64,000 nucleotides of DNA. Source: Lentzea sp. NEAU-D7 (GTDB taxonomy: Bacteria; Actinomycetota; Actinomycetes; Mycobacteriales; Pseudonocardiaceae). The DNA lies in the NCBI RefSeq assembly GCF_026242055.1, contig NZ_JAPJDL010000003.1, positions 382,796 to 446,795 on the forward strand. Direction: 5' to 3'. The stretch's first letter is position 1. Each line of letters starts with the position of its first letter. The position numbers and the translations under genes were made by a program. Below, piece by piece: positions 1 through 7,568 of the stretch. The notes below the pieces were generated by a model, which saw only the letters and a list, made by a program, of their open reading frames with translations, searched no databases and was not told the DNA's origin.

Positions 1-336
1 CGGGTCGCCCCAGCGGATCACGATCCCCTGCTCGTACCCCTCGGGGACGACGACCTCGTCCTTGGTGTTGACCGCGACGGGCTTGAAGTCGAGTCCCCTG
101 GGAGGGCGGCCCTGGGACTGCTGAGGTTCGGCGGCGGCTGTCGCCGGCGTGGCGATGGTGGCGGCGGCAGCGACGACCGCACCCGCCTTGAGCGCGGTGC
201 GGCGGCTGATCAGATCGCCGAAGTAGGGGTTGTCCGAGGTGTTCGGAACCTCGTGGAAGCACGCGTCCCCGCAGCGGTACTCGCACGTCACCGCCGCTCT
301 GCCGACGCGGTGGTTGACGAGTGGCAGAGGGATCAT
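1..336 (-). CDS. PhoX-family phosphatase (DUF839), 5' part only
   Basis: The reading frame runs off the left edge, so only the first 112 codons are present. The ATG at 336 follows an AGGAGG ribosome site at 343-348. The N-terminal segment has a cysteine-containing preamble (CEYRCGDAC), then a twin-arginine signal (SRRTALKAG) and an alanine-rich stretch, then PRGLDFKPV and a VPEGYEQGIVIRWGDP block. This layout is typical of secreted DUF839/PhoX phosphatases, which are exported folded by the Tat system and cleave phosphomonoesters outside the cell. The catalytic part lies outside the window, so activity cannot be judged. Assignment rests on the signal type and the mature N-terminus. Confidence 0.8.
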   Translation of the reverse strand, partial: MIPLPLVNHRVGRAAVTCEYRCGDACFHEVPNTSDNPYFGDLISRRTALKAGAVVAAAATIATPATAAAEPQQSQGRPPRGLDFKPVAVNTKDEVVVPEGYEQGIVIRWGDP

Positions 337-347
337 GGTGGTGGCCT

Positions 348-383
348 CCTACGGTCGGTGCGGGAACCAGCACCGACCGTAGG
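348..383 (-). terminator. 14-bp perfect hairpin between the MFS gene and phoX
   Basis: CCTACGGTCGGTGC (348-361) pairs perfectly with GCACCGACCGTAGG (370-383) around an 8-base loop. It lies 18 bases after the MFS stop and would terminate that transcript. In RNA read from the minus strand, the 3' arm ends in the first bases of the phoX Shine-Dalgarno (GTAGGAGG), so it could also limit phoX translation if a transcript reads through. Confidence 0.6.
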
Positions 384-400
384 CCGCCGTTCATGCTTTG

Positions 401-1567
401 TTAACCCACAAGTTGTTCACCCGCGAGGACAGCTTCGGACGGAACGTCCCTTGTGTCCGTCCGGTTGAACGTCAGCAGCACGGCGGCGACGACGCAGAGG
501 ACCGCGGCGACGACGAACGGCTGGGCCAGGTGGCTCACGAACGTCGCGGCCAGAGCGCCGCCGAGCCAGCGCAGGAAGTTGTAGCCGGCACTCGCGACCG
601 GCCGCGGCGCGTCGCTGACGCTCATCGCGGCACCGGTGAACAGCGTGTTCAGCAGCCCGCTCACCAGGCCGCTCACGATCACCGCGACCACCAGCAGCGG
701 CTTGCTGGGCACCGCCATCAGCAGCATGAGCACGGCGAAAGCCAGCACGGATCCGATGATCGCGCTCTTCTCGCCGACGCGGTCCGCGAGCCGCGGAGCG
801 AGCAGAACGCTCGAGACGGCGACGCACACACCCCAGCCGAAGAAGATCAGTCCGATCTCGACGGCACCCCACCGCAGGACGAACGGCGACCAGGCGAGAA
901 CTGTGAAGAACGCGGCCGTGTAGAGCGCCGCTCCGATCGACGTGCGCAGCAGGACGGGGTTCCGCAGGGCCTTCAGCGGGTCGAGGAGGCTGATCCTCGG
1001 ACGTTCGAGGTGCGAGTCCTTCGCCAGGAACGTTGCACAAAGGATCAGGGCGGCCGCCATGAGGATCGCGGTGCCGAGGAACGGCCCGCGCCACGAGAAG
1101 CTGCCGAGCAGCGCCCCGAGCAACGGCCCGACGCTCAGACCGAGACCGAGCGCGGCCTCGTAGAGCAGGATCGCGGCCTTCTGACCGCCGCTGGCGGCAC
1201 CGACGATGACGCTGAGCGCCGTGGCGATGAAGAACGCGTTGCCGAGCCCCCACACGGCACGAAGCCCGACGAGCTGGCCGATGCTCCCCGCCGCCGAGCA
1301 CAGCAGCGTCGCGACGACGATCAGCGCGAGCCCGCCGACGAGCGTGCGCTTGGCCCCGAACCGGGCGGTCGCGGCGCCCGTGAAGAGCATCGCCACGACT
1401 TGGACGCCGAGGTAGGAGGAGAACAGGAGGGTGACCTGCGCCGGTGTCGCGTGCAGACCCTCTGCGATGGACAGCAGGATCGGGTCCACGAGCCCGATCC
1501 CCATGAATGCGATCACGGCGGCGAACGCCGTGATCCACACCTGCTTGGGTTGAGCCTTGAAATTCAC
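401..1567 (-). CDS. MFS transporter
   Basis: A 388-residue, very hydrophobic protein with about twelve membrane segments. It shows the family loop motif after helix 2 (GAATARFGAKRTLVGG) and begins helix 1 with AFAAVIAFMGIGLVDPIL, typical of drug/metabolite efflux carriers of the major facilitator superfamily. The substrate cannot be told. The GTG start at 1567 has no Shine-Dalgarno but is preceded, six bases away, by TAGGAT, so the message is probably leaderless. It is divergent from the HAD gene, with a 67-base shared promoter region. The hairpin at 348-383 follows the stop. Confidence 0.85.
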   Translation of the reverse strand: MNFKAQPKQVWITAFAAVIAFMGIGLVDPILLSIAEGLHATPAQVTLLFSSYLGVQVVAMLFTGAATARFGAKRTLVGGLALIVVATLLCSAAGSIGQLVGLRAVWGLGNAFFIATALSVIVGAASGGQKAAILLYEAALGLGLSVGPLLGALLGSFSWRGPFLGTAILMAAALILCATFLAKDSHLERPRISLLDPLKALRNPVLLRTSIGAALYTAAFFTVLAWSPFVLRWGAVEIGLIFFGWGVCVAVSSVLLAPRLADRVGEKSAIIGSVLAFAVLMLLMAVPSKPLLVVAVIVSGLVSGLLNTLFTGAAMSVSDAPRPVASAGYNFLRWLGGALAATFVSHLAQPFVVAAVLCVVAAVLLTFNRTDTRDVPSEAVLAGEQLVG

Positions 1568-1634
1568 TTCGCCATCCTAACCGATTTTGATTAGCATCGC
1601 GAAGTATCACGCGCCACAAGGTACCGTTCACGGC

Positions 1635-2264
1635 GTGGATGCGGTGATCTTCGACCTCGACGGCGTGCTGATCGACTCCGAGCAGGTGTGGGACGAGGTG
1701 CGCCGGTCCTTCGCCGCCGCGCACGGCGGGGTGTGGACCGCCGAGGCGACCCGCGCCATGCAGGGGATGTCGACGCCGGAGTGGGGCGAGTACCTCGTGT
1801 CGGCCGTCGGCGTCCAGATGACCGCGGCGGAGGCCTCGGCAGGCGTGATCGCCGAGATGGAGAAGGCGTACGCCGAGCACCTGCCGGTGATCCCAGGCGC
1901 TGTGGACGCGGTGCGCGCCGTGGCGTCGCGCTTCCCGGTCGCGATCGCGTCCTCGGCACCCGCCGTGCTGATCCAGGTGTTCCTCGAGGTCACCGGGCTA
2001 CCGGTGCCCGTCGCGGTGTCCTCGGAATCGTGCGCCGCCGGAAAACCGTCGCCGGACGTCTACCTCGCGGCCGCCGCACAGCTCGGGGTCCCGGCCTCGT
2101 CCTGCTACGCCGTCGAGGACTCGACGAACGGGCTCAAGGCGGCGCTGGCGGCGGGCATGACCGTGCTCGCCGTGCCGAACCCGCACTTCCCGCCCGCGGC
2201 CGAGGTCCTGGCTCAGGTGCGGGTGCTGTCCTCGATCGCCGACCTGCCGGACGCGCTGGCGTAA
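1635..2264 (+). CDS. HAD-superfamily phosphatase, beta-phosphoglucomutase-like
   Basis: A 209-residue hydrolase of HAD subfamily IA. Motif I is FDLDGVLID at the N-terminus (nucleophile and acid/base aspartates), motif II is the serine in AIASSAP, motif III is GKPSPDVY and motif IV is VEDSTNG. A helical cap lies between motifs I and II. Such enzymes dephosphorylate sugar phosphates or related metabolites, and the substrate is not predictable here. The frame is open upstream to 1587, but GTG at 1635 puts motif I at the usual place and lies seven bases after TACCGT, fitting a leaderless start. The last 52 bases overlap the convergent membrane-protein gene. Confidence 0.85.
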   Translation: MDAVIFDLDGVLIDSEQVWDEVRRSFAAAHGGVWTAEATRAMQGMSTPEWGEYLVSAVGVQMTAAEASAGVIAEMEKAYAEHLPVIPGAVDAVRAVASRFPVAIASSAPAVLIQVFLEVTGLPVPVAVSSESCAAGKPSPDVYLAAAAQLGVPASSCYAVEDSTNGLKAALAAGMTVLAVPNPHFPPAAEVLAQVRVLSSIADLPDALA

Positions 2265-2794
2265 CTGGTCGCGGCCATGCCGATCGCGATGCAGGCGCAG
2301 GCGAGCACGCCCTTCGGCCAGTAGATGTGGCTGCTGAGGAACAGGTAGCTGCCCAGCATCAAGAACACGGCGCCGGGAATCGCCTTGAGGCGGTGCTCGA
2401 CCAGCGTGCACACCACGACCGCGGCGCTGGCGGCGAAGAAGCACCACGCGCCAACGGTCCCGAGCTGGTTGCCGATCTTGAACAACGGCTCGTCGGCGCT
2501 GGTGCGGCCGCCGTTCGCCAGCGTCATCGCACCGCCACCGATCCCCGCCAGCGCGTCCAGGGCGCCGTAGAAGACGACGTAGCCGAAGGTCGCGGCGCGC
2601 GCCGGGTAGCGGACGTACTTCGGGGTGGCGTCGAGCAGGACCCACTGCGCGGCGCCGAGCAGCGGGAAGATCACCGCCAGGACGATGTGCATGTTCTGCC
2701 ACCACAGCGCGGTCGACCCGTCCAGGTGGTGGGGGTGGGTCAGGCCGATGCCGGCGAGGACCAGGCCGGGGAGGGCGACGAGGAGTGTGCGCAC
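2213..2794 (-). CDS. small polytopic membrane protein, function unknown
   Basis: A 193-residue protein with about five or six hydrophobic segments starting at the N-terminus (TLLVALPGLVLAGIGL), a HPHHLDGS loop and a later HIYWP element. I do not recognise a functional family beyond an actinobacterial conserved membrane protein. The GTG start at 2794 has no ribosome site and is preceded six bases away by TAGCTT, as in other leaderless genes of this window. The 3' end overlaps the HAD gene tail-to-tail by 52 bases, and both frames look genuine there. Confidence 0.7.
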   Translation of the reverse strand: MRTLLVALPGLVLAGIGLTHPHHLDGSTALWWQNMHIVLAVIFPLLGAAQWVLLDATPKYVRYPARAATFGYVVFYGALDALAGIGGGAMTLANGGRTSADEPLFKIGNQLGTVGAWCFFAASAAVVVCTLVEHRLKAIPGAVFLMLGSYLFLSSHIYWPKGVLACACIAIGMAATSYASASGRSAIEDSTRT

Positions 2795-2867
2795 CGGCCG
2801 AAGCTAGCGGTGATCACCTGCTCTCCCGGCTAGACTCGCCCACTTTCAGGCGATTCGACCGAGCATG

Positions 2868-2883
2868 TCGAACCTGTGTTCGA
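2868..2883 (+). promoter_or_regulatory. SOS box (LexA operator)
   Basis: TCGAACCTGTGTTCGA is a perfect inverted repeat TCGAAC-N4-GTTCGA. It matches the established actinobacterial/Gram-positive LexA consensus CGAAC-N4-GTTCG. It touches a TAGGAT -10-like hexamer (2884-2889), which places the expected transcription start at about 2896. LexA bound here would block the promoter of the DprA-like/phosphoribosyltransferase pair until DNA damage. Confidence 0.85.
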
Positions 2884-2895
2884 TAGGATGTGACA

Positions 2896-3789
2896 GTGGT
2901 GAACCGGCGTGAACAGGCGGCGTTCCTGCTCGCTCTTCGCGACAGCGAGCGCAGCTGGGCCGACGTCACGAGCGCCGTGGAGGACGCGGGTTCCGCCCTG
3001 TCCGTGCTGGAGTCGCTGATCGTTCCCGAGCAGCCGACGCTGGACCACATCGCTCCCGACCTGGCCGGCCGTCTGGACCTGGTGCAGAAGGAGATCGACT
3101 CCTGGGCGGACGAGGGCATTCACCTCGTCACGGTGCTCGACGAGGAGTACCCGGTCCAGCTGCTCATGGTGCACCAGCGCCCGCCTTTCCTGACCTGCAA
3201 GGGTTTCCTCGACCCCGCCGACCAGTTCGGCGTCGCCGTCGTCGGCAGCAGGCACGCGAGCGCACGAGGGCTGCACATCACGCGCGAGATCGCGACAACG
3301 CTGACCAAGCACGACATCACCGTCTTCAGCGGCTTGGCTGCGGGCGTCGACACGGCCGCGCACCGTGCTGTCGTGGACGCCGGAGGTCGAACGGTCTCCG
3401 TGGTCGGCACAGGCCTGCGTCGCTGCTACCCGGCGGAGAACGCGGATCTCCAGCAGGAGATCGCCCGGACCGGCGCGGTGCTGTCCCAGTTCTGGCCCGA
3501 CGCGGGTCCCGCCAAGCACCACTTCCCGATGCGCAACGCCGTCATGAGCGGCTGCAGCGTCGCGACCGTCGTCGTGGAAGCGGGCGAACACAGCGGCACC
3601 CGCATCCAGGCGCGGCTGGCGCTGGAGCACGGCCGGCACGTCTTCCTGTTGCCCGAGGTCGTGTCCGGCACGACATGGGGCCGCGAGATGGCCGAGCGAC
3701 CGAACACGACCGTCCTGGAAGGTCCCGACCACCTGCTGCGCGTGCTGGACGAACTGCGCGCCGGAGTCCCGGACCTGATCGACCTCTGA
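2896..3789 (+). CDS. DprA/Smf-like Rossmann-fold protein, first gene of an SOS-controlled pair
   Basis: A 297-residue protein with a short helical N-terminus and a DprA/SLOG Rossmann domain from about residue 75. Motifs are VVGSRHAS, SGLAAGVDTAAH, VGTGLRRCYPAEN, the HHFPMRN block and VVVEAGEHSGT. Canonical DprA loads RecA on single-stranded DNA. This one lacks the C-terminal winged-helix extension of many DprA proteins and is not next to rnhB, yraN or comM genes, so it is probably not the housekeeping copy. GTG 2896 is chosen because TAGGAT ends six bases before it. GTG at 2890 and 2899 are alternatives. One base separates it from the phosphoribosyltransferase gene. This pairing recalls ShosA (DprA-like) of ShosTA systems. 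Confidence 0.85.
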   Translation: MVNRREQAAFLLALRDSERSWADVTSAVEDAGSALSVLESLIVPEQPTLDHIAPDLAGRLDLVQKEIDSWADEGIHLVTVLDEEYPVQLLMVHQRPPFLTCKGFLDPADQFGVAVVGSRHASARGLHITREIATTLTKHDITVFSGLAAGVDTAAHRAVVDAGGRTVSVVGTGLRRCYPAENADLQQEIARTGAVLSQFWPDAGPAKHHFPMRNAVMSGCSVATVVVEAGEHSGTRIQARLALEHGRHVFLLPEVVSGTTWGREMAERPNTTVLEGPDHLLRVLDELRAGVPDLIDL

Positions 3790-3790
3790 C

Positions 3791-4480
3791 GTGAGCCCGC
3801 TCAGCCGCATCTCCGAGAGCTACCTCAACATCCTCGTTCCCCCACCAGCACGTGGGCCGGACGTGTGCGACGTCTGCCGCAGGACCACCGGGGGATTTCG
3901 CCGGTGCTGGCAGTGCAACCAGCACTTCCAGTCCCACGGCGCCGAACTGGCCGACGAAGTCCTGCCGATCTCGATGGCGGTGGAAGGCGGTCAGCTGGTC
4001 CACGTGCTGGGCAACTACAAGAACAGCAAGGTCCCAGGCGTGCGGAAGCAGTTCACGAACGAACTGGCCGGCGTTCTCGCGACCTTCCTGGCCAAACACC
4101 GGCACTGCCCCGGCGAGTTCGACCTCGTGACGGTCGTACCGAGCACGAGGCAACGGGCAGACGGCCATCCGCTCGTCGACATCCTCGGGCGACGCCTCAG
4201 CACCACCCGCCCCCACTTCGCCGAAGTGCTCAGCACTTCTGGCGGCAACAACCGGCTGCTGCGGCCGGACGAGTACGTCGTCCACTCAGCAGTCGAAGGC
4301 AGGCGGATCCTGTTGATCGACGACCAGTGGACCTCCGGAGCCAGCCTCCAGTCATCAGCCGTCGCCCTCAAACGCGGAGGAGCGGCACGAGTCGCCGGAC
4401 TCGTGATCGGCCGGCGAGTCGATGCAGGATCGCCCGGCACGTTCGACTGGGACGTCTGCGTTGTCTGTCAGCACAGCTGA
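3791..4480 (+). CDS. ComF-like phosphoribosyltransferase, second gene of the SOS-controlled pair
   Basis: A 229-residue protein. Residues about 26-45 hold two CxxC knuckles (CDVC and CWQC) that probably bind zinc. The C-terminal half is a type I phosphoribosyltransferase fold with an intact PRPP loop, ILLIDDQWTSGAS, at about residues 173-186. GTG 3791 lies one base after the dprA-like stop and has no own ribosome site, so translation is probably coupled. ComF proteins serve DNA uptake, but PRTase genes joined to a DprA-like gene are also known as toxin/antitoxin anti-phage modules (ShosT/ShosA). The SOS box upstream favours a damage-induced stress or defence role. The target nucleotide is unknown. 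Confidence 0.8.
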   Translation: MSPLSRISESYLNILVPPPARGPDVCDVCRRTTGGFRRCWQCNQHFQSHGAELADEVLPISMAVEGGQLVHVLGNYKNSKVPGVRKQFTNELAGVLATFLAKHRHCPGEFDLVTVVPSTRQRADGHPLVDILGRRLSTTRPHFAEVLSTSGGNNRLLRPDEYVVHSAVEGRRILLIDDQWTSGASLQSSAVALKRGGAARVAGLVIGRRVDAGSPGTFDWDVCVVCQHS

Positions 4481-4497
4481 TGCCTAGCGTGACGCCC

Positions 4498-5232
4498 ATG
4501 ACGCAACGAGTTGCTGTGGTCACGGGCACTGCGCAGGGCATGGGACTGCGGATCGCGGACGTGCTGCGCGAGGACGGATATGCCGTCGTCGGCTTCGACC
4601 TGCGGGAGAGCAAGGACGGCATCGTCGGCAACGTCGCCAGCGCCGCGGACGTCCAGCGCCTGGCGGACCACGTCACGAGCACCCACGGCCGGGTGGACGT
4701 GCTGGTCAACAACGCCGGGATCGCCGGCATCGTGCCGTTCGAGGACACGACGCTGGAGCAGTGGGAACGGATCATGGCGGTCAACCTGACCGGGCCGTTC
4801 CTGCTCACGCAGGCGCTGGGCAGGATCATGCTGGAGCAGGGCAGCGGCAGCGTCGTCAACATCGCGTCCGTCGCCGGGCTGCAGGGGGTGGCGGACCGGG
4901 CCGCCTACAACACGACGAAGCACGGGCTGATCGGGTTGACCCGCACGCTCGCCGTCGAGTGGGGCGGGCGGGGGATCAGGGTCAACGCCGTGTGCCCCGG
5001 CTGGGTCAAGACCGAGATGGACGTCGAGTCGCAGGCCGGCGGGTACTACGTCGACGAGGACATCACGGACCACGTGCCGGCGGGCAGGTTCGCGGCGCCG
5101 GACGACATCGCGCAGGCCGTGCGGTTCCTGGCGAGCGACAACGCGCGGTACGTCAACGGTGTCGCGCTGCCGGTCGACGGCGGGTGGACCGCGGACGGCA
5201 GCTGGCAGAAGCTGCGGCTCTCCAAGCGCTGA
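4498..5232 (+). CDS. SDR-family oxidoreductase
   Basis: A 244-residue short-chain dehydrogenase: nucleotide loop TGTAQGMG, NNAG, catalytic serine region NIASVAG, YNTTK catalytic pair and the PG motif VCPGWVKT. It resembles 3-oxoacyl-ACP reductase or sugar/alcohol dehydrogenases. The substrate is open. ATG 4498 follows TAGCGT by seven bases, with TTGTCT 18 bases further upstream, so it may have its own leaderless promoter. An in-frame ATG at 4480 overlaps the PRTase stop as TGATG, so coupling to the preceding pair is the alternative. A strong hairpin follows the stop. Confidence 0.85.
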   Translation: MTQRVAVVTGTAQGMGLRIADVLREDGYAVVGFDLRESKDGIVGNVASAADVQRLADHVTSTHGRVDVLVNNAGIAGIVPFEDTTLEQWERIMAVNLTGPFLLTQALGRIMLEQGSGSVVNIASVAGLQGVADRAAYNTTKHGLIGLTRTLAVEWGGRGIRVNAVCPGWVKTEMDVESQAGGYYVDEDITDHVPAGRFAAPDDIAQAVRFLASDNARYVNGVALPVDGGWTADGSWQKLRLSKR

Positions 5233-5236
5233 GGCA

Positions 5237-5267
5237 AAGGGCCGCCCTCACGACGAGGGCGGCCCTT
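5237..5267. terminator. bidirectional terminator between SDR and ino1
   Basis: AAGGGCCGCCCTC (5237-5249) and GAGGGCGGCCCTT (5255-5267) form a perfect 13-bp stem with a five-base loop. It sits between the convergent stops at 5232 and 5272 and can serve both genes. Confidence 0.9.
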
Positions 5268-5271
5268 CGGG

Positions 5272-6357
5272 TCAGACCTCGCCGCGGATGAACTTCTCGA
5301 CGGCTTCGTGCGCCTCGGAGTCCGAGTACTGCACGGGCGGGGACTTCATGAAGTACGACGACGCCGAGAGGATCGGGCCGCCGATGCCCCGGTCGAGGGC
5401 GATCTTCGCCGCGCGCACCGCGTCGATGATGATGCCCGCGGAGTTCGGGGAGTCCCAGACCTCCAGCTTGTACTCGAGGTTCAGCGGCACGTCGCCGAAC
5501 GCGCGGCCTTCCAGGCGCACGTAGGCCCACTTGCGGTCGTCGAGCCACGCCACGTAGTCCGACGGTCCGATGTGGACGTTGCGCTTGCCCATCTCGCGGT
5601 CCACCTGGGACGTGACGGCCTGGGTCTTGGAGACCTTCTTGGACTCCAGTCGCTCCAGTTCCTTCATGTTCAGGAAGTCCATGTTGCCGCCCACGTTCAG
5701 CTGCATGGTGCGGTCGAGCTGGACGCCGCGGTCCTCGAACAGCTTCGCCAGCACGCGGTGCGTGATGGTGGCGCCGACCTGGGACTTGATGTCGTCACCG
5801 ACGATCGGGACGCCGGCCGCGCGGAACTTCTCCGCCCACTCCGGGTCCGACGCGATGAAGACGGGCAGGGCGTTGACGAACGCCACACCGGCGTCGATGG
5901 CGCACTGGGCGTAGAAGCGGTCCGCGTCCTCGGAACCCACGGGCAGGTACGAGACCAGCACGTCGACCTCGGCCTCGCGCAACGCCGCGACGACGTCGAC
6001 AGGCTCGGCGTCCGACTCCTCGATCGTCTCCCGGTAGAACTTCCCGAGGCCGTCGTAGGTGTGGCCGCGCTGCACGACGACGCCCAGCGGCGGCACGTCC
6101 GCGATCTTGATGGTGTTGTTCTCGCTGGCCCCGATGGCCTCGGCGAGGTCGACACCGACCTTCTTCGCGTCCACGTCGAACGCGGCGACGAACTCGACAT
6201 CGCGCACGTGGTAGTCACCGAACTGCACGTGCATGAGACCGGGCACGCGGGTGCTCGGGTCGGCGTCACGGTAGTAGTGGACGCCCTGCACCAGCGACGC
6301 CGCGCAGTTGCCAACCCCGACGATGGCCACTCGAACGGTGCGGCGGTTTTCGCCCAT
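5272..6357 (-). CDS. ino1: inositol-3-phosphate synthase
   Basis: A 361-residue enzyme that converts glucose 6-phosphate to 1L-myo-inositol 1-phosphate with NAD as recycled cofactor. This is the entry to phosphatidylinositol and mycothiol in actinomycetes. The NAD-binding start [36 protein letters not shown], and the [16 protein letters not shown] and [11 protein letters not shown] blocks are diagnostic of the short actinobacterial form. The ATG at 6357 follows GGAGGACTC. The open frame extends upstream but has no ribosome site there. The gene lies 31 bases behind the PadR regulator, as in mycobacteria, and is probably cotranscribed with it. Confidence 0.95.
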   Translation of the reverse strand: MGENRRTVRVAIVGVGNCAASLVQGVHYYRDADPSTRVPGLMHVQFGDYHVRDVEFVAAFDVDAKKVGVDLAEAIGASENNTIKIADVPPLGVVVQRGHTYDGLGKFYRETIEESDAEPVDVVAALREAEVDVLVSYLPVGSEDADRFYAQCAIDAGVAFVNALPVFIASDPEWAEKFRAAGVPIVGDDIKSQVGATITHRVLAKLFEDRGVQLDRTMQLNVGGNMDFLNMKELERLESKKVSKTQAVTSQVDREMGKRNVHIGPSDYVAWLDDRKWAYVRLEGRAFGDVPLNLEYKLEVWDSPNSAGIIIDAVRAAKIALDRGIGGPILSASSYFMKSPPVQYSDSEAHEAVEKFIRGEV

Positions 6358-6388
6358 TGCCGAGTCCTCCTTGATCAACAGTGAAGTG

Positions 6389-6925
6389 CTACTCGTCCTG
6401 CTCGGACTTCTCGTGCGCGATGAGCTCGTTGAGCCACCGCACCTCACGCTCCGTGCTTTCCAGGCCTTGGCTGTGCAGCTCGCGGGTGTAGCGGTCGATC
6501 TGCTCACCCGTGCGCGTGAGCCGCTCGCGGAGCCCTTCCCTGCGTTCTTCGACACACCGCCGGCGGCCCTCCAGGATGCGCATCCTGACGTCGGCCGGCG
6601 TGCGCGAGAAGAACGCCAGGTGGACTCCGAACGAGTCGTCGTCCCAGGTCTGCGGACCCGCGTTGGCCAGGAGATCGGCGAACCGCTCCTTGCCCTCCGG
6701 CGTCAGCTTGTAGACCTTGCGAGCCCGACGTCCCCAAGAAAGAGCCGATTCCTCCGGCCCCTCCTCCACGATCAGGCCCGCACGTTGGAGTCGCCGCAAT
6801 GTTGGGTACAGCGATCCGTACGAGAACGCGCGAAACGCTCCGAGCAGGTCATGCAAGCGCTTGCGCAGCTCGTAGCCGTGCATGGGCGCCTCGTGCAGCA
6901 GGCCGAGCAGCGCGAACTCGAACAC
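6389..6925 (-). CDS. PadR-family transcriptional regulator
   Basis: A 178-residue PadR regulator. The winged helix-turn-helix is at residues about 1-80 ([17 protein letters not shown], then [17 protein letters not shown]), followed by a helical C-terminal dimerisation region ([18 protein letters not shown]). Start ATG 6925 follows GAGGAGGT. It is the first gene of a padR-ino1 unit, an arrangement conserved in actinobacteria. It plausibly controls itself and inositol synthesis through the palindromes at 6948-6986, though the effector is unknown. Confidence 0.9.
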   Translation of the reverse strand: MFEFALLGLLHEAPMHGYELRKRLHDLLGAFRAFSYGSLYPTLRRLQRAGLIVEEGPEESALSWGRRARKVYKLTPEGKERFADLLANAGPQTWDDDSFGVHLAFFSRTPADVRMRILEGRRRCVEERREGLRERLTRTGEQIDRYTRELHSQGLESTEREVRWLNELIAHEKSEQDE

Positions 6926-6947
6926 GAGTCACCTCCTCGCACCTGCA

Positions 6948-6986
6948 CCGATAGGTGAGGTGATTATATCGGCTCGATACATCGAT
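6948..6986 (-). promoter_or_regulatory. padR-ino1 promoter with candidate PadR operators
   Basis: Read on the minus strand, a perfect TATAAT lies at 6963-6968. It is overlapped by inverted repeats CCGATA (6948-6953)/TATCGG (6967-6972) and TATCG-GCT-CGATA (6967-6979), and is followed by the palindrome ATCGAT (6981-6986). No good -35 is seen. The repeats cover the -10 and its upstream edge, a natural position for a repressor site. Confidence 0.5.
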
Positions 6987-7089
6987 GGCTCCTCGCAACT
7001 GTGGGATGTGGCACACCGTGATACCGCGCCGGGCCGTGCTGCCCTGAACGGCCCATCATCCAAAAGCGCCCGGCACGTACTCTGGTCAC

Positions 7090-7488
7090 GTGTTGACCCA
7101 ACGGCAGGTGGTGGACTACTCGCTGCAGCGGCGTGCGCTGCTGGCGGAGGTCTATGCCGGTCGCACGGGCACCATGGAGGTCTGCGACGCGAACCCGTAC
7201 CTGCTGCGAGCTGCGAAGTTCCACGGGACGGCGACCGACGTGCCTTGCCCCGTGTGCCGCAAGGAACCGCTCACGCACGTGTCGTGGGTCTACGGTGACG
7301 AGCTCAAGCACGCGGCCGGCTCGGCGCGGACACCTGAAGAACTGGTGAAGATGGCGAACCTCTTCGACGAGTTCTCCGTGTACCTAGTTGAAGTTTGTCG
7401 CACGTGCAGTTGGAACCACCTGGTGCAGTCATACGTCCTGGGGAAGCGTGGGCTGGAAAAGCCACGCAGGAGGACTGCGGCGGAATGA
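7090..7488 (+). CDS. DUF5318 protein
   Basis: A 132-residue protein of the actinobacterial DUF5318 family, matching the position of Rv0049. Two cysteine pairs (CPVC at about residue 57 and CRTC at about residue 102) suggest a bound metal. The middle contains WVYGDELK. Function is unknown. The GTG start at 7090 lies six bases after TACTCT with no ribosome site, so the transcript is probably leaderless. It sits 80 bases upstream of the class A PBP, as in mycobacteria. Confidence 0.85.
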   Translation: MLTQRQVVDYSLQRRALLAEVYAGRTGTMEVCDANPYLLRAAKFHGTATDVPCPVCRKEPLTHVSWVYGDELKHAAGSARTPEELVKMANLFDEFSVYLVEVCRTCSWNHLVQSYVLGKRGLEKPRRRTAAE

Positions 7489-7568
7489 CCCACAGGTGAC
7501 ACTGCTCCGAATGAAGTACGACCACCGAACCGTGTGCTCATGCACGCCGGTCTGGGAGGCCTTTTCAC

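Noticed and set aside
389-425. A firm PHO box for phoX
   Set aside because: Only one pair has the right 11-base step, repeats lie on the opposite strand and enter the MFS coding end; kept only as a weak note.
398-1594. Long plus-strand reading frame over the MFS gene
   Set aside because: Arg/Asp/His-rich composition with no family match; it is the complement of the transporter, a usual artefact of high GC.
2896-4480. Housekeeping competence operon dprA-comF
   Set aside because: No other competence or rnhB/yraN/comM neighbours, and a perfect SOS box; defence/stress reading preferred, though not proven.
4480-4497. Upstream ATG of the SDR coupled to the PRTase stop
   Set aside because: Adds six residues before the SDR start; ATG 4498 has a TAGCGT hexamer at the right distance. 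Not fully excluded.
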